Origin: Rosettibacter sp037481715
GTDB taxonomy: Bacteria; Bacteroidota; Ignavibacteria; Ignavibacteriales; Melioribacteraceae
Assembly (NCBI GenBank): GCA_037481715.1
Contig: JBBFLD010000005.1
Location: forward strand, 186,001 to 250,000
DNA: 64,000 nt
Direction: 5' to 3'
Shown here: piece by piece, positions 36,512 to 45,892 of the stretch
Layout of the letters: each line of letters begins with the position of its first letter
How positions within the stretch are numbered: position 1 is the first letter of the stretch
Position numbers and translations under genes: made by a program
The notes under the pieces: model-generated
Told to the model about the DNA's origin: nothing
The model's database searches: none
What the model saw: the letters and a program-made list of their open reading frames with translations, nothing else

Positions 36512-36546
36512 AATCAAAGTTATTAACAAATTATCAACACGTTTTG

Positions 36547-36563
36547 GTGGGGTTTAAACCCAC
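36547..36563. other. Hairpin with GGGTTTAAACCC core in the origin region
   Basis: GTGGG (36547-36551) and CCCAC (36559-36563) can pair, and GGGTTTAAACCC (36550-36561) is a 12-bp perfect palindrome. No T-tract follows, so it does not look like a terminator. Confidence 0.45.
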
Positions 36564-36685
36564 GTGAAAATATGAGTTGGAAAGCATAAGAGCAAATTAA
36601 TTTTTACAAAATATTTAAAAATTTTTTCTGCTTAAGAAAGAAAATAATTTTGATTAGTTTTCGATAAAATAAAAAGGGAAGAATA

Positions 36686-37660
36686 ATGAAAAATATTCTA
36701 ATTGTTTTTACAGGTGGAACCTTCTCAATGAAAATTGATGAACAAACAAAAGCAGCAGTTCCATATTTTCATGGAGAAGAATTAATTAAATTAATTCCCG
36801 AAGCAAAAGACTTAGCAAATATTTCTATTTATGAATTTGGGAATTATCCTGGTCCTCACATGACCCCAGAACTTATGCTAAAGTTATCAAAAGAAATAAA
36901 AAAATTTGTAAACGATGAAAACATAGACGGAATAATAATCACTCATGGAACAGATACACTTGAAGAGACAGCATATTTTTTAGACCTCGTAATAAAAACG
37001 GAAAAACCAATTGTTGTAATTGGTGCAATGAAGACAAGTTCTGAACCAGATTGGGATGGTCCAAGAAATTTACTTGATGCAATTCATATTATTAATAATC
37101 CAAACAGCAGAGGACTAGGTGTTCTTGTTTGTTTAAATGGAGAAATCAATGCGGCAAGTGAAGTAACAAAAACTCATACTGAAGATGTTGAAACATTCAG
37201 GAGTCTTGATTTTGGGGCACTTGGTTTTGTTGAAAGAGGAAAAGTAATTTTTAATCGTCTGCCAAGAAAACTTGAAAAGTTCGAAACAGAAAAGATTAAT
37301 CCAAATGTTGATTTAATAAAAGTATATGCGGGAATGGATGAAAAATTTTTTCGTTTCTCTGCAGACAGTAATACAGATGGAATCGTTGTAGAAGCAATGG
37401 GAGTTGGAAATGTTCCACCAAAAGCTTTTGAAGGAATTAAATATGCAGTAGAGAAAAATATTCCGGTGGTTCTTGTATCAAGATGCCCAGCAGGAGAAAC
37501 ACTTGATATATATGGATATCCAGGAGCCGGCAAGTGGCTAAAACAAATAGGAGTAATTTTTGCAGAATATTTGAATGGCCAAAAAGCAAGAATTAAATTA
37601 ATTGTTTGTCTTGGTATTACAAAAGATGTTAATCAATTAAGAAAAATGTTTGAAGGATAA
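36686..37660 (+). CDS. L-asparaginase family amidohydrolase
   Basis: A 324-residue protein with both asparaginase active-site signatures: F-T-G-G-T-F-S (catalytic Thr ~residue 12) near the N-terminus and I-T-H-G-T-D-T-L-E-E-T around residue 89-99, carrying the second Thr/Asp pair. No signal peptide is visible, so a cytoplasmic, type I-like enzyme is likely. It hydrolyses L-asparagine to aspartate and ammonia; aspartate would also feed NadB. AAGGGAAG precedes the ATG. It is coupled to the next gene by TAAATG. Confidence 0.92.
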   Translation: MKNILIVFTGGTFSMKIDEQTKAAVPYFHGEELIKLIPEAKDLANISIYEFGNYPGPHMTPELMLKLSKEIKKFVNDENIDGIIITHGTDTLEETAYFLDLVIKTEKPIVVIGAMKTSSEPDWDGPRNLLDAIHIINNPNSRGLGVLVCLNGEINAASEVTKTHTEDVETFRSLDFGALGFVERGKVIFNRLPRKLEKFETEKINPNVDLIKVYAGMDEKFFRFSADSNTDGIVVEAMGVGNVPPKAFEGIKYAVEKNIPVVLVSRCPAGETLDIYGYPGAGKWLKQIGVIFAEYLNGQKARIKLIVCLGITKDVNQLRKMFEG

Positions 37661-38173
37661 ATGAAAAAAGATTTTGAAAGATGGATTGCCACATTATTAT
37701 TGCTGCCAATTATAATTTTTTTAATTATCAATGGAGGAAAATTTATTTTCATTGATTATATCAATTTATTAATTCATGAAGGAGGGCATGGAATATTCAA
37801 AATTTTTGGAAAATTTTTACATGCTCTTGGAGGAACAGTTGTGCAAATATTTATTCCTGCAATGTTTGTGTTTTATTATTTGAAAGAAGAGAAAATTTTT
37901 TTAGCCCAAATATTTTTAGTTTGGCTTGGAGAAAATTTTTTGAATATTAGTGTTTATGCAGCAGATGCAAAATCACAAAAGCTGCCTTTATTGGGAGGCA
38001 AAAAAGCTTTTCATGATTGGAACTATATTTTGAAAGAACTTGGAATTTTGAATTATGATTTTATAGCAGGAAAAATTTTTTATTTTTTTGGCATATTAAT
38101 ATTTATTGCAGCAATATTGCTCCCTTTATACAAAAAGGGCTACAACAAAACAAATATTGATTTGAAGTTGTAG
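37661..38173 (+). CDS. Membrane protein with HEGGH motif, possible metallopeptidase-like fold
   Basis: A 170-residue protein with four hydrophobic segments. The first part contains L-I-H-E-G-G-H-G-I-F (residues 37-46), an HExxH motif lying near a membrane segment, followed by L-G-G-T-V-V-Q and a later A-A-D-A-K-S-Q acidic site. This arrangement recalls M50-like membrane metallopeptidases with distant Asp ligand, but the protein is small and I cannot name a family. It starts immediately after the asparaginase stop (TAAATG), so the two are translationally linked. Function is unknown. Confidence 0.7.
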   Translation: MKKDFERWIATLLLLPIIIFLIINGGKFIFIDYINLLIHEGGHGIFKIFGKFLHALGGTVVQIFIPAMFVFYYLKEEKIFLAQIFLVWLGENFLNISVYAADAKSQKLPLLGGKKAFHDWNYILKELGILNYDFIAGKIFYFFGILIFIAAILLPLYKKGYNKTNIDLKL

Positions 38174-38186
38174 CCCGTAATTTTTT
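38137..38186. terminator. Rho-independent terminator shared by converging genes
   Basis: Perfect 10-bp arms GGGCTACAAC (38137-38146) and GTTGTAGCCC (38167-38176) enclose a 20-base loop, followed by TTTTTT. The stem overlaps the last codons of the upstream gene. It probably acts in both directions between the HEGGH protein gene and the antiporter gene. Confidence 0.8.
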
Positions 38187-39489
38187 ACCATCCAATGAAC
38201 AATAATTGAATTAATATGAAGATTGGAAGTAAAACAATTAACGAGAACTTATAAATGTAAGCAAAGAAACTAGGCATTTTGATATTATTTTCTTCTGCCA
38301 CTGCTTTTACCATAAAGTTTGGACCGTTTCCTATGTAAGTCATGCTTCCAAACATAACGGCTGCAACAGAAATTGCTTTAAGTAACTCTTCTGGTATTCC
38401 TGCTACAAGAGTTCCAGTATTAATTCCCAGACCCAAAGCTAAAGAATGAAATGTTACAGCAGTAGGAGTATTATCAAGGAAACTGCTCAACAGCCCAGTG
38501 TAATAATAGAATTGATGAGGCAATGTAACACCAAGTGTATGAGCATTTACTTCAAGATATAGCAAGCAGGGAACCATAGTTATAAAAATTCCAAAGAATA
38601 AATAAGCTACTTCTTTAATTGGTTCCCAAGTAAAGTTATTTGATTCTCTAATAAGTTTTGGAGTAAATAGAAGAGAAAAAATAGCCATTGATAGAATAGC
38701 ACCTTCACGAATAAACTTATAATATTCATTCTTTTCAATGAAATGTAAATATTGTTCGTTCAAGAAAGCAACAGATAAAACAACACCAGCAAGCCATAGG
38801 AAATTTAATTTTCCTTCTAACTTAATTGGCTTGATATAAGCTTTGTCTTTTTGAATAGCAGCTTTGGGTTCCTTTTTGTAATAATAAGAATCAACTAAAA
38901 AATAGATTAATAGTAATAGAGCATTAGTAAAGATCCATTCAGGAAATAACTTTAGGAACCAAGTAAAATGAGCACCGCGCAAATACATCATAAATAATGG
39001 TGGATCTCCAAGTGGAGTTAACAAACCGCCGCAGTTAGCAATAATTCCAATGAAGAACAAAATTGTGTGAACTTTGAATTGTCTTTCCTTATTTGTTTGA
39101 ATTACAGGCCGTATGAGAAGCATTGCAGCACCAGTAGTTCCCATGAACGAAGCAAGTACAGCACCAATTCCTAAAAATAAAGTATTAATTGAAGGCTTAG
39201 CTTCAATATCGCCGGATAAATAAATTCCTCCTGTTATTGTAAAAAGAGAACCAAGAAGAATTATAAAAGGAATGTAATCAAACACCATTGTTTCATAAAG
39301 ATGACCGCCTAAATTAGAAGAAATAAGAAAAACTGCAGCTGGAATACTTAAAATAATAGCAATAATAAGTTTGTTAGAATTTTTTTCCCAGAAATGATTC
39401 CATACAAGAGGAAAAATTGCTATTGATAAAAGCATCAAAACGAAAGGAAGTAAACTAAGCAACGGAATAGAAATGCTGTGTGTTTCCAT
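38185..39489 (-). CDS. Sodium:proton antiporter / CitMHS_2-like membrane transporter
   Basis: A 434-residue integral membrane protein with about eleven hydrophobic segments. Motifs include G-T-T-G-A-A-M-L-L-I-R-P, N-C-G-G-L-L-T-P-L-G-D-P-P-L-F (~148-165) and L-D-N-T-P-T-A-V (~335), which match the ion transporter superfamily that includes NhaD antiporters and ArsB. The closest fit is the CitMHS_2-type putative sodium:proton antiporter of Bacteroidota. Whether it moves Na+/H+ or an anion is uncertain. It is divergent from the PP2C gene. Confidence 0.82.
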   Translation of the reverse strand: METHSISIPLLSLLPFVLMLLSIAIFPLVWNHFWEKNSNKLIIAIILSIPAAVFLISSNLGGHLYETMVFDYIPFIILLGSLFTITGGIYLSGDIEAKPSINTLFLGIGAVLASFMGTTGAAMLLIRPVIQTNKERQFKVHTILFFIGIIANCGGLLTPLGDPPLFMMYLRGAHFTWFLKLFPEWIFTNALLLLIYFLVDSYYYKKEPKAAIQKDKAYIKPIKLEGKLNFLWLAGVVLSVAFLNEQYLHFIEKNEYYKFIREGAILSMAIFSLLFTPKLIRESNNFTWEPIKEVAYLFFGIFITMVPCLLYLEVNAHTLGVTLPHQFYYYTGLLSSFLDNTPTAVTFHSLALGLGINTGTLVAGIPEELLKAISVAAVMFGSMTYIGNGPNFMVKAVAEENNIKMPSFFAYIYKFSLIVLLPIFILIQLLFIGW

Positions 39490-39676
39490 TTTTTCTCACA
39501 TAAATTAGTTAAAAATTCCAGCAAAACTAAAATTTTTATGTTAATGAATCAATTGAAGCTAAGAAATTAATAAAAATATAATTTTGTAAGAAAAATTCCG
39601 TTTAGAGAAAAATTATGTTAAAAATAAGATTATTATCTTTTGTAAATTTGCTTTGTAAATCAGGAAAGATATAAAA

Positions 39677-40864
39677 ATGCTTGACCCAAAAATTTTTCAT
39701 CGAAAACTCGATTCTCTGCTTTCAAAAATAGGACAAGAAAAATCCGGCAAAGATTTTCTTTCAACAATTGTAACAGAACTCGAAAATACATTTGGTTACG
39801 ATTTACATATTGGCAATGGAAGGATTTATGAAGAAAGAGAAAATGAATATGTTTTAATCTTCTCAAAAGAAAATCATTCACTGGAAAAAATACCAGCAGA
39901 TTCAAAAGCAGTTCAATTATTGCTCAAATCAAAAACATACATTTTTGACGACCCGTCAGTTTCAATAGACAGCACGGTAGGTAAGAATGGTGAATATAGA
40001 ATTCCAGCAGCAATAACAGTTAAAGGAAAAGAACAAAGATGGATTTTTATTTTTGATTTAATGAGCGGCTGGATTAGAGAAGAAATAGAATTATGCTTGA
40101 ATGCAGTCCGAACAGTTTTGAATTACAGATTAACATCTGAAGCAGTAAAAAGTGAAATGGAACAGGCTGTTCAAATTCAGCAAAGTTTGTTACCAATAAC
40201 AGCACCAGAGTTTGAAGGATTAACAGTAGCTGGCAGGTCTATTCCTGCTGAAATGGTTGGCGGCGACCTTTATGATTATTTCAATTTCGATAATGAAGTT
40301 TTTGGTGTATGCATTGGAGATGCAAGTGGTCATGGGTTGCCCGCTGCTTTGCTTGTTAGAGATGTTGTAACTGGATTAAGAATGGGTCTTGAAAAACATC
40401 TTAAAATGGTCTACACTTTCAAAAAACTTAACAATGTTATTTATAGAAGTGTTTATTCAACAAGTTTTGTTTCATTGTTTTATGCAGAAATAGAAAAGAA
40501 TGGAAATATAATTTATGTGAATGCTGGCCATCCAGCACCATTATTATATGATGGAAATGAATTTATTGAGCTTGATTCAACTGGATTAATTTTTGGAGCA
40601 CTTCCAGAAATTAATATTCATCGAGGACACGCATTTATGAAACCAGGAAGTCTGCTTGTTCTTTACAGTGATGGAATTATAGAAAGAAAAAATGGCAACG
40701 AAAATGATTTTGACATTTCAGGATTAAAAAGAATAATTAAAGAACACTTCGACAAAACACCCGAACAATTGCTGGATATAATTTTTGACACACTTTATGT
40801 TTATGGAGGAGGAAAAAACTGGGACGATGATGCAACAGTTGTAATAATACGAAGAGATAAGTAA
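39677..40864 (+). CDS. PP2C/SpoIIE-type phosphatase (RsbU-like) with GAF-like N-terminus
   Basis: A 395-residue protein. Residues ~1-145 look like a GAF-type sensory region, ~150-175 a helical linker (E-M-E-Q-A-V-Q-I-Q-Q-S-L-L-P), and the rest a SpoIIE/PP2C domain. Metal ligand motifs are G-G-D-L-Y-D-Y-F, G-D-A-S-G-H-G, S-D-G-I-I-E and D-D-A-T-V-V-I. Such proteins dephosphorylate anti-sigma-factor antagonists in partner-switching pathways, but no such partner gene is nearby. It starts after AGGAAAG and is 9 bp upstream of the ClC gene, suggesting cotranscription. Confidence 0.9.
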   Translation: MLDPKIFHRKLDSLLSKIGQEKSGKDFLSTIVTELENTFGYDLHIGNGRIYEERENEYVLIFSKENHSLEKIPADSKAVQLLLKSKTYIFDDPSVSIDSTVGKNGEYRIPAAITVKGKEQRWIFIFDLMSGWIREEIELCLNAVRTVLNYRLTSEAVKSEMEQAVQIQQSLLPITAPEFEGLTVAGRSIPAEMVGGDLYDYFNFDNEVFGVCIGDASGHGLPAALLVRDVVTGLRMGLEKHLKMVYTFKKLNNVIYRSVYSTSFVSLFYAEIEKNGNIIYVNAGHPAPLLYDGNEFIELDSTGLIFGALPEINIHRGHAFMKPGSLLVLYSDGIIERKNGNENDFDISGLKRIIKEHFDKTPEQLLDIIFDTLYVYGGGKNWDDDATVVIIRRDK

Positions 40865-40873
40865 GAGGATAGG

Positions 40874-42892
40874 TTGTTTGCAAGAACAGAAAAAATTTTT
40901 TCTCAAGCAGTAAAAAACGATTTTACATTAAATATTATTTATGCTGTTGTGACCGGTATTGTAGTAGGTCTTGCTGCAGTTCTGTTTCATGATTCAATAG
41001 AATTTTTTAATAAGTTATTTTTTCATCAAACAACAAGTGGTTTGTTTTTTCTTGGAGCTGCTGCTGTTATAGTAATTCCTGCAATTGGAATGTTAATCCA
41101 GAGTATAATGATTTTTCTTTCGCCCGAATATGCAAGTAAAAAAGGTGTTACAGAAGTTATAAAAGCAGTTGCAGCAAAGGGAAATAGAATTCCTTTCCGC
41201 TCAACAGTTTTTAATTTTTTTGCTGCTGTCATAAGTATTGGTTCTGGTAATACCGTTGGTCCAGAAGGTCCCGCTGCTCGTCTTGGAGGTGGAATTGCAA
41301 ATAAACTATCGTTTCTTCTTAACTTGCCTGATAACAAAAAAAGAATTCTTACTGCTGCTGGTGCAGGAGCGGCTATATCAGCAATTTTTAATACTCCAAT
41401 GGGGGGAATCTTTTTTGCACTCGAAATAATTCTATTAAACGAATTTTCAACAACAAGTTTTCCTGTTTTAATTCTATCTTCTATTTCTGCAAGTGCAGTA
41501 TCAAGAACTTTTTTGGGAAATAAATCTGTATTTATTTTCCACAGCCCAGATGCCGGAAGCTATATTCATTTATATCACTATGCTTTGCTTGGAATTATCG
41601 CAGGTATAATTTCTTTTGCATTTGTGAGTTATTCAGATAAAACAGAAAAAATTTTCAAAAGTGTTCTAAAAAAAATTCCTCAATGGATTATAATGACTTC
41701 TGTTGGCTTGATTGTAGGAATATGCGGCTACTTTTATAAATACATTTTTGGCATTGGTTATAATGGCATCAATCAAATTTTATCCGGCTCTTTAACTTTT
41801 CAGATGGTTTTAATACTGCTTGTTTTGAAATTTATTCTTGTGCCTCTTATTCTAAATTCCGGAGGATTTGGAGGAATCTTTGCCCCATCATTATTTATTG
41901 GAGCTTGTGCAGGTTATTTGTATGGTGCTGGATTAAATTATCTTTTTGGAAACCAATTTGATGTTACTGCATTTGTTCTCGTGGGAATGGGAGCCGTTCT
42001 CGGAGGAATTAACTTCATACCAATTTCTGCTATTCTTATAATTTTTGAAATGACTAAAGATTATTCTTTCATTCTGCCTTTGATGCTTGCAGTTATAACA
42101 AGCACAATGTTTGTTCAATTGACCTTAAAAAAATCTATTCATGAACGATATCTTGAACAGCAAGGTTATCGCATTTCAACAAGAAGTGAAATAAATTTAA
42201 GTTTGATACCAGTAAAATCTGTAATGAAGAACGATATAGTCCTAATTTCAGAAGAATCATCTTTACCGCATTTGATAAAAGAATTGATAGAAAGCAGGCA
42301 CAATGTTTTCTATGTGACTGATAAAAATGGAAATTTGAGAGGATATATATCAGAGTCTGATTTGAGGTCTTTAATTACAGAGTATGAGAGCATAAGAGAT
42401 ATTCTTGTTGCAGGCGACATTGCAACAAATAAAATTATTTCTGTAACAGAGGACGACACTTTGGATGATGTTTTAAAACTTTTCGAAATTTATGATATAG
42501 ATGAATTCCCGGTATTATCATCTGACAAAAGCAAAATACTCGGAACTATAAGCAGAAGCGACCTTGTTACAATTTATAACAAAGAAAATCTTAAAGCAGA
42601 ACTTATTGAACGTTTATCATTCAACTTGATAAAACTCAAACAGGTAAAAAGAATAAAAATTTTTGAAGGTTATTCAATTATAGAAAAAAATCCTCCGCAG
42701 GAATTAATTGGAAAAACACTCTCGCAGCTTGATTTTAGAAAGAACTTTGGTTTAGAAGTTTTAATGATAAAAAAAGATTCTTCAGAAAATGAAAATATAA
42801 TTTTTCCTCATCCTCATTATATCATTGAAAAAGAGGATAAACTCATTTTGTTCGGCAGGGATGAAAATGTAGATAAAGCAGAAAACTGGTAA
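40874..42892 (+). CDS. ClC-type chloride channel/antiporter with CBS pair and TrkA-C domain
   Basis: A 672-residue protein. The membrane domain (residues ~15-440) has the ClC selectivity region G-S-G-N-T-V-G-P-E-G-P with gating Glu131 and the G-G-I-F-A-P-S-L-F motif. Two CBS domains follow (~455-580) and a TrkA-C/RCK-C-like end (~600-670). The TTG start has GAGGAT a few bases upstream; no nearby in-frame ATG exists. Ligand binding by the CBS and TrkA-C parts may regulate gating. Channel versus antiporter mode cannot be judged without key downstream residues. Confidence 0.9.
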   Translation: MFARTEKIFSQAVKNDFTLNIIYAVVTGIVVGLAAVLFHDSIEFFNKLFFHQTTSGLFFLGAAAVIVIPAIGMLIQSIMIFLSPEYASKKGVTEVIKAVAAKGNRIPFRSTVFNFFAAVISIGSGNTVGPEGPAARLGGGIANKLSFLLNLPDNKKRILTAAGAGAAISAIFNTPMGGIFFALEIILLNEFSTTSFPVLILSSISASAVSRTFLGNKSVFIFHSPDAGSYIHLYHYALLGIIAGIISFAFVSYSDKTEKIFKSVLKKIPQWIIMTSVGLIVGICGYFYKYIFGIGYNGINQILSGSLTFQMVLILLVLKFILVPLILNSGGFGGIFAPSLFIGACAGYLYGAGLNYLFGNQFDVTAFVLVGMGAVLGGINFIPISAILIIFEMTKDYSFILPLMLAVITSTMFVQLTLKKSIHERYLEQQGYRISTRSEINLSLIPVKSVMKNDIVLISEESSLPHLIKELIESRHNVFYVTDKNGNLRGYISESDLRSLITEYESIRDILVAGDIATNKIISVTEDDTLDDVLKLFEIYDIDEFPVLSSDKSKILGTISRSDLVTIYNKENLKAELIERLSFNLIKLKQVKRIKIFEGYSIIEKNPPQELIGKTLSQLDFRKNFGLEVLMIKKDSSENENIIFPHPHYIIEKEDKLILFGRDENVDKAENW

Positions 42893-42898
42893 TAATTT

Positions 42899-43780
42899 TT
42901 AGTAGTTTGTTTTTATTTGTTGAATAAGTATTCCGCCCACAATAAATATCAATCCCAAAACAGAAGATGCAAACAATTTTTCTTCAAGAACAACAGAGAT
43001 AAAAATCAAAGATATGAATGGAGAAAGATAAGCAAGAGTTGCAGTGTGCGCTTTGTTTTCGCTTAATGATAATGCTTTCATCCATAGGAAAAATGTTATG
43101 CCCATTTCAAAAAATCCAATGTAAACCGCACCAAATAAATATTTCATTTCGAAATTTAAATCCGGCTCAAATAATATGATGTAAAAAACAATTAATATTG
43201 TGCCGAATAAAAATGAGCCAAAAAGTTTTTCTGATGGTTCTCTGCTGTCGAGTAAATTTAATATCCAAAATAAACCCCACACAACAGAACTTCCGACTGC
43301 AAGACTTACACCAGCAATGTTATGGAAATGAAGACTTATTAAATTTCCTCTCGTTGCAATAATAATAACACCGGTGAAAGCAATGAGCAAGCCAATAATT
43401 GTTCTCAAAGTTAATTTGTTTTTTAAGAACAATACAGAAAAAATAGAAATGACAATAGGCCATGTGTAATTAAGAGGAAGAGCTTCCTGAGCAGGTAAAA
43501 TGGAGTATGCCTTAAATAAAATTAAGTAGTAAAGAAAAGGATTAATTATTCCAAGCACCAGATTATTTTTAAAATCTTTTCCTTTAGTTATCAAATAAAT
43601 ATTCTTTTTGTTGTTAACAAATTCAAAGACTAAAAAAATTATTGTGCTTGTTAAAGAAGAAATAAACAGCAGGTGAGGAACACTCATTCCTTTCAATGTA
43701 AGCTTAAATGCTGTAGCTGAAGTCGACCAAAGCAAAATTGATGCTATTGCAAATAAAAATGATTTTAACTTATTGCTCAT
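42899..43780 (-). CDS. EamA/DMT-family transporter
   Basis: A 293-residue protein with about ten hydrophobic segments in two repeats of five, the EamA layout. S-I-L-L-W-S-T-S-A-T-A-F-K near the N-terminus and P-L-N-Y-T-W-P-I-V in the first repeat are typical. Members export metabolites or drugs; the substrate is unknown. It converges on the ClC gene and is divergent from pepP. Confidence 0.87.
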   Translation of the reverse strand: MSNKLKSFLFAIASILLWSTSATAFKLTLKGMSVPHLLFISSLTSTIIFLVFEFVNNKKNIYLITKGKDFKNNLVLGIINPFLYYLILFKAYSILPAQEALPLNYTWPIVISIFSVLFLKNKLTLRTIIGLLIAFTGVIIIATRGNLISLHFHNIAGVSLAVGSSVVWGLFWILNLLDSREPSEKLFGSFLFGTILIVFYIILFEPDLNFEMKYLFGAVYIGFFEMGITFFLWMKALSLSENKAHTATLAYLSPFISLIFISVVLEEKLFASSVLGLIFIVGGILIQQIKTNY

Positions 43781-43969
43781 TAAAAAAATTTATTTTGAAT
43801 AACATTATAATCAAACCTGTATGACAAATCAAATCCAATGTTTAATCGTTGATGATTAAAAATGTTTAAATGATGAATTTTTTCTCTCTTCAATAAACTT
43901 ATTTTTTGTTTGAACCCAATACACTATTTTGATGCAGGCAATTATTAATTACTTATTAAAAGGTGAATT

Positions 43970-45364
43970 ATGTTTCCAGCAAAAATTTATAAACAAAGAA
44001 GAAATGAATTGAAAAAGAAAATTGAAAATGGATTAATTCTTTTTCTGGGAAATGATGAATCACCAATGAATTATGCAGATAATGCATATAGATTTCGTCA
44101 GGACAGCACATTCCTTTACTACTTTGGAATTGATGAACCAAATTTTGCAGCAATTATTGATGTTGATGAAAACAAAGAAATGATTTTTGGCAATGATTTT
44201 TCAATTGATGAAATTGTATGGATGGGACCGCAAAAATCTGTTAAACAAAAAGCAGCTAAATGTGGCATCAATCTTACTTTCAAGATGAGTGAATTAGAAA
44301 ATATTTTGAAAAATGCTCTTTCAAAAGGAAGAAAAATTCATTTCATTCCTCAGTATCGACACAGCAACATGATTAAACTGCAAATTCTTCTTGGCATTGA
44401 TGCCTCAAGAGTTAATGATTATGCTTCGCAAGAATTGATTAGAGCAGTTGCAGAACAAAGAGCTGTTAAATCTTTAGAAGAAATTCAAGAGATTGAAAAT
44501 GCAATATCAATAGCATACGAAATGCATGTCGCTGCTATGAAGTTTGCTAAAGTTGGTATGATTGAAAAAGAAATTGCCGGTTTTATAGAAGGCATTGCTA
44601 TTTCGATGGGCAATGGATTATCATTTCCAGTAATATTCTCGAAACATGGAGAAACTCTTCATAATCATTTTTATGGCAATAAACTCGAAGAAGGAGATAT
44701 AGTTGTTAATGATTCAGGAGCAGAAAGCCTTCTTCATTATGCAAGCGATATTACAAGAACATTTCCAGTAAACGGAAAATTTTCTCAGATGCAAAAAGAA
44801 ATTTATGAAATTGTTTTAACCGCACAATTAACTGCAATAAAATCAATTAAGCCTAAGATCAGCTATAAAGAAATTCATTTGAAAGCCTCTACAGTTATAG
44901 CAGAAGGATTAAAAGCTCTTGGCTTAATGAAAGGTGATATAAAAGAAGCAGTTAAAGAAGGAGCGCATGCTTTATTCTTTCCACATGGACTTGGCCATCT
45001 GCTCGGGCTTGATGTTCACGACCTCGAAAATTTTGGTGAAAGTAATTTTGGTTATGATAATAAAATTAGAAGAAGCTCTCAGTTTGGTTTGAAATCACTT
45101 CGTTATGCAAAAGCACTTGTGCCTGGAATTGTAATTACTGTTGAACCAGGAATTTATTTTATTCCTCAACTGATTGAAAAATGGGAAGCAGAAAAAAAAT
45201 TCACTCAATTTATTAATTACCAGAAATTAAAAGCTTATAAAAACTTTGGCGGAATTAGAATAGAAGATGATGTTCTTGTGACTGAAACTGGAAGTAAAAT
45301 TCTGGGCAAACCAATTCCAAAATTTGTTGATGAAGTTGAAGAAGTTTCATCGAGTAAAATTTAG
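43970..45364 (+). CDS. pepP: Xaa-Pro aminopeptidase (M24B, aminopeptidase P)
   Basis: A 464-residue cytosolic enzyme that removes residues N-terminal to proline. The N-terminal ~170 residues are the creatinase-like non-catalytic domain. The pita-bread domain holds the dimetal ligands: Asp in V-V-N-D-S-G-A-E and A-S-D-I-T-R-T-F, His in F-P-H-G-L-G-H-L-L-G-L-D-V-H-D, Glu in V-E-P-G-I-Y-F and I-E-D-D-V-L-V. AAAAGGTG precedes the ATG. It follows no nearby partner gene. Confidence 0.94.
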   Translation: MFPAKIYKQRRNELKKKIENGLILFLGNDESPMNYADNAYRFRQDSTFLYYFGIDEPNFAAIIDVDENKEMIFGNDFSIDEIVWMGPQKSVKQKAAKCGINLTFKMSELENILKNALSKGRKIHFIPQYRHSNMIKLQILLGIDASRVNDYASQELIRAVAEQRAVKSLEEIQEIENAISIAYEMHVAAMKFAKVGMIEKEIAGFIEGIAISMGNGLSFPVIFSKHGETLHNHFYGNKLEEGDIVVNDSGAESLLHYASDITRTFPVNGKFSQMQKEIYEIVLTAQLTAIKSIKPKISYKEIHLKASTVIAEGLKALGLMKGDIKEAVKEGAHALFFPHGLGHLLGLDVHDLENFGESNFGYDNKIRRSSQFGLKSLRYAKALVPGIVITVEPGIYFIPQLIEKWEAEKKFTQFINYQKLKAYKNFGGIRIEDDVLVTETGSKILGKPIPKFVDEVEEVSSSKI

Positions 45365-45454
45365 AATAGGTTCATAATTTTTTTCTTGCAATTCATTGCA
45401 TAAAAATATTAGATTAAATTGGATATTAAGCCCGAATAGAAATTAGGAGGTAAA

Positions 45455-45883
45455 ATGAAGTCAATCAGAGAAAAAGTGCTTTCAAAAAAAATATTGACTG
45501 TTAAATCCGGAACCAATATTTATGACACTGTTCTTTTTATGGCAGAGCATAATATTGGTCTGGTGCCAGTGCTAAGCGATGATGGAAAACTTCTTGGTGT
45601 TTTTTCAGAAAGAGATTTAGTGAGACGAGTAATTGCAAAAGGACTTGATTTGAAAACAACAAAAGTTGATGAAGTTATGTCCAAAGATTTGGTTATAGCC
45701 GATATTAATGAATCTTATGAAGAGTGCTTAAAGAAAATGAAAGATCGCGGCACCCGACATATTTTGATTATTGAAAATGAAAAATTAGCTGGAATTCTTT
45801 CCATCCGTGATTTATTGGAAATAGATTTGAAAGTTCAAAAAGAAACTATAGAAGTTCTTCACAATTACATTTACTCAAAATAG
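45455..45883 (+). CDS. Stand-alone CBS-domain-pair protein
   Basis: A 142-residue protein made of two CBS domains with the typical signature L-L-G-V-F-S-E-R-D-L-V-R-R and D-E-V-M. It has a strong Shine-Dalgarno AGGAGG (45445-45450). Such proteins bind adenosine nucleotides and act as regulatory partners; its target is unknown. It heads an operon with the DUF2721 gene (9 bp) and aat. Confidence 0.9.
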   Translation: MKSIREKVLSKKILTVKSGTNIYDTVLFMAEHNIGLVPVLSDDGKLLGVFSERDLVRRVIAKGLDLKTTKVDEVMSKDLVIADINESYEECLKKMKDRGTRHILIIENEKLAGILSIRDLLEIDLKVQKETIEVLHNYIYSK

Positions 45884-45892
45884 AGAACCAAA

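Larger units (their letters stand above)
36291..36685. other. Putative chromosomal replication origin (oriC) between divergent genes
   Basis: This 395-bp gene-free region separates leftward dnaA from a rightward gene. A perfect TTATCCACA is at 36293-36301. Two pairs of DnaA-box-like 9-mers with 11-bp periodicity lie at 36368/36379 (ATATCAACA, TTATTAACA) and 36520/36531 (TTATTAACA, TTATCAACA). A TTAACCACA variant on the other strand is at 36425-36433. AT-rich stretches flank them. Genes on the left are nearly all leftward, as expected at a replication origin. Confidence 0.65.

Noticed and set aside
36560..36570. CCACGTGAAAA resembling one half of a ParB parS site
   Set aside because: Only the right half matches TGTTTCACGTGAAACA; the left half is unrelated, so it is probably part of the GGGTTTAAACCC hairpin surroundings.
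39643..39650. TAAATTTG resembling the Bacteroidetes -7 element TAnnTTTG before the PP2C gene
   Set aside because: No matching -33 TTTG lies at the right distance; one 8-base match in AT-rich DNA is expected by chance.
45386..45414. Possible promoter TTGCAA-17-TTAGAT before the CBS gene
   Set aside because: The -10 is poor and AT-rich sequence gives many such matches; not strong enough to list.
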